From Sporosarcina pasteurii (GTDB lineage: Bacteria > Bacillota > Bacilli > Bacillales_A > Planococcaceae), in contig NZ_CP160452.1 in assembly GCF_041295575.1 (NCBI RefSeq), forward strand, positions 186,001 through 250,000: DNA of 64,000 bases, written 5' to 3'. Below are positions 61,044 through 64,000 of this stretch, piece after piece (position 1 is the first letter of the stretch; each line of letters starts with the position of its first letter). The position numbers were made by a program, and so were the translations under genes. The notes beneath the pieces are model-generated. The model was not told the DNA's origin. It searched no databases and worked only from the letters and a program-made list of their open reading frames with translations.

Positions 61044-63244
61044 AAAACAAAAATTATATGGTGTTCGTATGGGCAGCCCTCGTTGCATTAATTATCATGT
61101 CGATTCCAACTGCGATTCGATTGGGCCCCGAAATGATAGGGAAAAAGTTTATTGATTCACACGAGTTCCAAGGTGAAATGGAAGGTTTTTATTATACGCT
61201 TAGCACGACCGTATTAAATCCTATCCAGTTCGATGAAGCAAAGGGAAAAATCATTGTCACAGATGAAGAGATTGAAGAACATCGAATGCGCTACGGTAAT
61301 CTTTCTGACCAAGTGATGAATATACAAGAGCAATATGAAGGTCGTATTACAGAAGCGGAAGAATCGGGAAATGAACAATTAAAAGAAACGCTGATTAAAG
61401 AACGCGATACGAAAATTGCCGATATAGAGCTAAACTTTGAAAGTGATGAACATGTTGAGAAGAAAGTATTGGCAGGAAAAGTTTCTGCGCTGAAACAATT
61501 TTTAGCGGAAAATCAACAATCAGCTAGAAGCGCTTTTCCGATTGCCTATCATTTAACAGATGTAAAAACTGGGGAAGTTTTTACGCAGGGGGATGTTGAC
61601 GTTCCTGCAATTTATAAAAAAACGTTTGGAGAAGTAGACGATTATTTTAAGGCGAATACTGTAATAAGTGAAAGTGAGTATAATCATTATTCGGTATCCT
61701 ATTATGATGATGGTTATGAACTAACCGCTGCTGATTTTGCGAATATCCAGCAACCAGTTCGACAATTTGAAGGCGTTATCGTCGTCTCAGAAAAAGCGTT
61801 ACAAGGAAGTTATTTAAAAGATCATCTTGCAAGTTTTAATAAGAAGAAATATAGAAACTATACTTTATGGATTCTTTCTATTGGTGCACTCTATCTATTA
61901 TTGACAAAAATAAAGTTTAAGAAAAAATGGGTAACGGAAAATCGATTTGTGCGATCTTATAATGGATTAAAAATTGATGTGAAAGTATTTATCTTCATGT
62001 TTTCACTCTTACTAACATTTGAGTTTATCCACCGAGATGCGACTGGGGCTTTCTTTTATAATGATTATTATTCGGGGGCATGGATGGACCAGTTATTTTG
62101 GTTGATTGCTTTAGCTATGAGTATATTATTTTTAGCCTTCCAACTTGTGAATAGTATTGAGCGTTGGAAACAAGCGGGCGTGTTTGAACGGGATTTTGCA
62201 GAGAGTTATGTAGTGAGTTTCTTAAAATCATTCCAAACGATGTTCTTAAATCGAACGTTAGGCGTACAAATGTTTATTCTGCTCATTGGTTTTTTCTTAG
62301 CTGGTTTCGGTTTTGCAATAGTAGCGATTCAACCGTTTTTGATACTTGCCTATTTGCCTGCTGTATTCTTTTTGGGATTGCCGGTCCTCTATATTTTTGT
62401 GAAGCGTTCGGCTTACTTAAACCGAATATTTTCTTCGACTGAAAAAATGGCAAACGGCACATTGCATGAAGAAATTAAAGTGAAAGGGAAGTCACCGCTT
62501 GCAAATCACGCGCGTCATTTAAACCAACTGCGTGAAGGGGTACAAATTTCAATTAGCGAACAAGCGAAAAGTGAACGGTTAAAAACAGAATTGATCACGA
62601 ATGTGAGTCATGATTTAAGAACGCCGTTAACTTCTATCATTACGTATACAGACTTATTAAAATCAACGAACTTAACGGAAGAGGATCGTTTAAAATATGT
62701 CGACATTATCGATAAAAAATCAGCACGTTTAAAAACGCTCATTGAGGATTTATTTGAAGTGTCGAAAATGGCGAGCGGAAACTTAGAACTCCATAAACAA
62801 AAGGTTGATTTAACGCAGTTATTGCAACAAGCATTGGCAGAAAATGAGGAAGAGATTTCAAATTCATCACTAGACTTTCGGGTACAATTACCAGAATCCG
62901 CTCTCGTTGCAGATGTGGATGGGCAAAGATGGTGGCGCGTGTTGGACAATTTAATTGTCAACGCGTTGAAATATTCGATGTCCGGTACGAGGGTTTATCT
63001 TTATCTTGATCGTGTTGGTGACCGTGCTCAATTTGTTGTGAAAAATATTTCTAAGTATGAATTAAGTGAAAATAGTGATGAACTGTTTGAACGATTTAAA
63101 CGAGCAGACACCTCTCGTCATACAGATGGCTCAGGACTCGGGCTTGCTATCGCACAATCCATTGTCGAAATGCACGAAGGTGACATGCAAATCGATATAG
63201 ATGGTGATCTATTTAAAGTAACTGTGGAAATACCGGTGGAATGA
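61040..63244 (+). CDS. Large membrane sensor histidine kinase
   Basis: This 734-residue kinase has a first helix near residues 7-25, a large extracytoplasmic domain up to about 270 with a charged coiled-coil-like part (75-140), then five further helices (about 275-430). A linker follows. The H-box is VSHDLRTPLTS with phospho-acceptor His524, and the ATPase domain has N-box DNLIVNALKYS and G-box TDGSGLGLAIAQ. It should phosphorylate the regulator encoded upstream. Signal unknown. AGGAGGGGG precedes ATG. Confidence 0.92.
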   Translation: MKNKNYMVFVWAALVALIIMSIPTAIRLGPEMIGKKFIDSHEFQGEMEGFYYTLSTTVLNPIQFDEAKGKIIVTDEEIEEHRMRYGNLSDQVMNIQEQYEGRITEAEESGNEQLKETLIKERDTKIADIELNFESDEHVEKKVLAGKVSALKQFLAENQQSARSAFPIAYHLTDVKTGEVFTQGDVDVPAIYKKTFGEVDDYFKANTVISESEYNHYSVSYYDDGYELTAADFANIQQPVRQFEGVIVVSEKALQGSYLKDHLASFNKKKYRNYTLWILSIGALYLLLTKIKFKKKWVTENRFVRSYNGLKIDVKVFIFMFSLLLTFEFIHRDATGAFFYNDYYSGAWMDQLFWLIALAMSILFLAFQLVNSIERWKQAGVFERDFAESYVVSFLKSFQTMFLNRTLGVQMFILLIGFFLAGFGFAIVAIQPFLILAYLPAVFFLGLPVLYIFVKRSAYLNRIFSSTEKMANGTLHEEIKVKGKSPLANHARHLNQLREGVQISISEQAKSERLKTELITNVSHDLRTPLTSIITYTDLLKSTNLTEEDRLKYVDIIDKKSARLKTLIEDLFEVSKMASGNLELHKQKVDLTQLLQQALAENEEEISNSSLDFRVQLPESALVADVDGQRWWRVLDNLIVNALKYSMSGTRVYLYLDRVGDRAQFVVKNISKYELSENSDELFERFKRADTSRHTDGSGLGLAIAQSIVEMHEGDMQIDIDGDLFKVTVEIPVE

Positions 63245-63273
63245 ACCTTTACTGGTAGATATAGGTTGATTTT

Positions 63274-63306
63274 AAAAACGTCTAAGCTAAGCTTAGGCGT
63301 TTTTTC
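63274..63306 (+). terminator. Terminator of the two-component operon
   Basis: AAAAACGTCTAAGC / GCTTAGGCGTTTTT with one mismatch and a T6 tail. Confidence 0.9.
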
Positions 63307-63498
63307 TGCTGGTGGGAATTATAACTTTTCATAAAGTCTTGCAAAGTAAAGACAGCAGATGGTCATTTTTACTTAGATTAGCTTTACATAAAAACGGCTA
63401 AACTATAGCACATAGGAGCGATTGTTTTTGTAATGTAAGAAATCTCTAGTACTCGTAGAGAAAAGTTTCCATTATCTTTGTAAAAGGAGTGATGAGAA

Positions 63499-63699
63499 AT
63501 GTCAATGAGGCATAAAAATTATCCGAACAAAGCTGATTACGAACCAAACGTGGACAAATATACAGTAGACACTGGCGAATTGCCGCTTTCTGATCCAGCC
63601 GAATCGAATGCTACAGAAGTGTTTCGAAAGAATGAGGCGAAAACTGAAGAAGGGCAAGTACAGTCTGCATTTGGTCAAAATAAGAATAGAAATTCTTAA
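63499..63699 (+). CDS. Small hydrophilic protein of unknown function
   Basis: This 66-residue protein is rich in Asn, Glu, Lys and Pro, with no hydrophobic core, so it is probably disordered. AAAGGAG is nine bases before ATG, a strong site, and a hairpin-like T-run follows, so I take it as real. I do not recognise a family. It resembles in character, not in sequence, the protein at 2467-2700. Confidence 0.6.
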   Translation: MSMRHKNYPNKADYEPNVDKYTVDTGELPLSDPAESNATEVFRKNEAKTEEGQVQSAFGQNKNRNS

Positions 63700-63701
63700 T
63701 C

Positions 63702-63750
63702 GTATCGCCGCTGAACATTATATGTGACGTTGTTTGGCGGTTTTTTTGAT
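63702..63750 (+). terminator. Weak terminator after the 66-residue gene
   Basis: CGCC and AACA pair with TGTT and GGCG around a 13-base loop with small bulges, then T7. From here to 63867 nothing else is visible. Confidence 0.55.
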
Positions 63751-63867
63751 TGGCTATTCCTTGGTGTTAATCTTCCTTGTTCAATCTTAAGTTTGTCTGA
63801 TATTAGTTAAAATCTGTAAATAAAAGTATTTTTTCTATGACTAATCACCTAAAATCGAAATGTAGTG

Positions 63868-63896
63868 TTGACAATTACATTTTTTCAGACTATAAT
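63868..63896 (+). promoter_or_regulatory. Sigma-A promoter of the second S-box transcript
   Basis: Consensus TTGACA (63868-63873), 17 bases, TATAAT (63891-63896). Confidence 0.88.
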
Positions 63897-63945
63897 AATT
63901 TTCAATCAATTAAATTTATAAATGATTTTTTTACAACTACATAGA

Positions 63946-64000
63946 TCTCTTATTAAGAGCGGCGGAGGGAATAGGCCCTATGAAGCCCGGCAACCAGCAG
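63946..64000 (+). ncRNA. SAM-I (S-box) riboswitch, cut by the window end
   Basis: CTCTTATTAAGAGCGGCGGAGGGA, GGCCC and GCCCGGCAACCAGCA match the first half of the aptamer at 27954, with few changes. The controlled gene lies beyond the window and should belong to methionine, cysteine or SAM metabolism. Confidence 0.93.

Overview
The window is low-GC Gram-positive chromosome. The G+C-poor base composition, strong AGGAGG-type ribosome binding sites, frequent TTG/GTG starts, two S-box leaders, a sigma-B-type promoter before a CsbD gene, and Bacillus-type operons (yxlEFG, yrkDEFHIJ, catE with an HxlR regulator, cydABCD) place it in the Bacillales. A Planococcaceae member such as Sporosarcina or Lysinibacillus is my inference. 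I saw no rRNA, tRNA, CRISPR array, prophage or insertion sequence; this looks like ordinary chromosome rich in catabolic and transport operons.

Layout. 0-9 kb: a cut EamA exporter, the yxlEFG ABC exporter operon, small stress-type proteins, a Bcr/CflA drug exporter, an HxlR regulator divergent from catechol 2,3-dioxygenase catE, and an AI-2E family permease. 9-16 kb: a Fur-box FhuF-like protein, a CoA-transferase with a palindromic operator on its promoter, an ABC importer of the nitrate/sulfonate/thiamine-precursor type, and a pepT operon. 17-24 kb: a symporter operon, a PucR-type regulator, and a semialdehyde dehydrogenase plus omega-transaminase operon. The two operons share a near-identical palindrome and look like one regulon for a beta-alanine-like amino acid. 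24-28 kb: a CstR-type persulfide sensor and the yrkEFHIJ sulfur-handling operon, with TATACCC-type operators repeated before the genes. 28-31.5 kb: an S-box-controlled metY-metX-hom operon. 31.6-33.7 kb: a BCCT osmolyte transporter and a small HTH protein.

34-45.5 kb is the most distinctive region: a complete aerobic phenol-to-central-metabolism operon. It encodes a two-component FADH2 phenol hydroxylase, its flavin reductase, a stand-alone FAD synthetase, catechol 2,3-dioxygenase, and the whole dehydrogenase/4-oxalocrotonate branch of meta-cleavage. It is preceded by a regulator that joins the phenol-sensing XylR_N-V4R front end of DmpR/MopR to a PucR/CdaR-type output instead of the sigma-54 AAA+ module. 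The sensor's zinc-site and phenol-contact residues are visible.

45.6-64 kb: queT under a preQ1-I riboswitch, bioDA behind a BirA box, cydABCD, a BmrA-like ABC exporter, an EamA exporter, and a two-component system. The response regulator and kinase genes are joined by an overlapping 60-residue one-helix membrane protein, and the system lies divergent from a coupled secreted/membrane protein pair. The window ends inside a second S-box riboswitch.
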